Part shown: in pieces, positions 31,188-31,438 of the stretch | Numbering within the stretch: position 1 is the stretch's first letter | How the letters are laid out: each line of letters begins with the position of its first letter | DNA from: a virus | IMG/VR virus record: IMGVR_UViG_3300044722_000024 | Span: 1 to 31,438 of that record | Length of the DNA: 31,438 nt | Reading direction: 5' to 3' (one strand) | Notes under the pieces: model-generated | What the model was told of the DNA's origin: nothing | Seen by the model: only the letters and a program-made list of their open reading frames with translations | Databases searched by the model: none | Made by a program: the position numbers and the translations under genes

Positions 31188-31438
31188 TTCGGCAGATACC
31201 CGCTGACCTTACTCATCGCGACACGACGCGGCTTCCCATAAACCTCCGGCGCGAGCTTTTTCAGGGCACGCTGACATGCCTCGATGATGGCGTGAATCTC
31301 ATCGACCCGCCGCTTTGACACGCTCGACCCCGACTCCGACCACGCCGCCAGCGTGCGTTTCAGCTCCGCCTTTTGCGTGGCCAGAATCTCCTCAACTTCG
31401 GTGATCGTGAATCCGGTGGAGTAGTCGGCGGTCGGCAT
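31184..31438 (-). CDS. gpW-like head-tail joining protein
   Basis: 84 residues, start ATG at the window edge. Two helices: VEEILATQKAELKRTLAAW and VDEIHAIIEACQRALKKLA, joined by a Ser-rich turn, then a basic end (YGKPRRVAM). Size, two-helix layout and place directly upstream of the portal match gpW/DUF6148-type head-completion proteins. As the window ends at this ATG, I cannot exclude a longer start or the neighbouring terminase on the same strand. Confidence 0.65.
   Translation of the reverse strand: MPTADYSTGFTITEVEEILATQKAELKRTLAAWSESGSSVSKRRVDEIHAIIEACQRALKKLAPEVYGKPRRVAMSKVSGYLPK

Noticed and set aside
29511-31241. 576-codon open frame on the plus strand
   Set aside because: It is the antisense of the portal and protease genes, which carry clear motifs; the plus-strand product is Arg/His-rich with no recognisable domain.
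1-31438. CRISPR array, rRNA or retron-like element
   Set aside because: No regular spacer-repeat series, rRNA-like stretch or reverse transcriptase motif was seen on either strand.

Overview
The window looks like most of a siphovirus-type temperate phage or prophage of a high-GC bacterium. The host is probably a member of the Verrucomicrobiota (Opitutales-like). I infer this only from the style of the hypothetical proteins, the integrase subfamily and the dispersed palindromes, so it needs a database check. The first and last coding frames begin exactly at the window edges, so neither end should be read as a biological boundary.

Layout. Positions 1-3788 (+) hold an early/replication operon with 4-bp start/stop overlaps: a YhaM-like OB-fold/HD nuclease, a small basic protein, a ParB-like DNA-binding protein and an SF3 (D5-type) helicase with an inserted zinc finger. 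A terminator and iteron-like repeats fill 3789-4143. The terminase small and large (GpA-type) subunits follow at 4144-6861 (+); the large subunit is split by a frame change. Positions 6977-8645 (-) carry three hypothetical genes and one frameshifted remnant. An IS110-family element with a nonsense-interrupted transposase occupies about 8701-10111. A tyrosine integrase (+), a DUF4326 gene (-) and an Ohr-type peroxidase (+) lie at 10652-12663.

From 31438 back to 12701 runs one long late region on the minus strand. In order of transcription it holds a gpW-like protein, portal, S49 prohead protease, coiled-coil scaffold candidate, major capsid protein, a strong terminator, head-tail and tail-completion proteins, tail tube candidate, tail assembly chaperone with a canonical -1 slippery site (G/GT), a minor tail protein and an initiator-like tRNA. 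It continues with the tape measure protein, several tail or baseplate proteins and a Gly/Pro-rich tail protein with an N-terminal Tad2/DUF2829-like region. It ends in a translationally coupled cassette of a nucleotidyltransferase, two glycosyltransferases and a polysaccharide pyruvyl transferase. A small monooxygenase-fold gene (+, 24084-24389) interrupts the tail operon next to the tRNA and looks like a moron.

How the parts fit: replication and packaging genes are on one strand and head, tail and glycan genes on the other, with integrase, IS and accessory genes where the two converge. I saw no lysis module and no repressor. The most interesting signals are the programmed frameshift, the phage-borne initiator-like tRNA, the tail-coupled glycan cassette, the Tad2-like fusion, and several short palindromes or motifs repeated at meaningful places.
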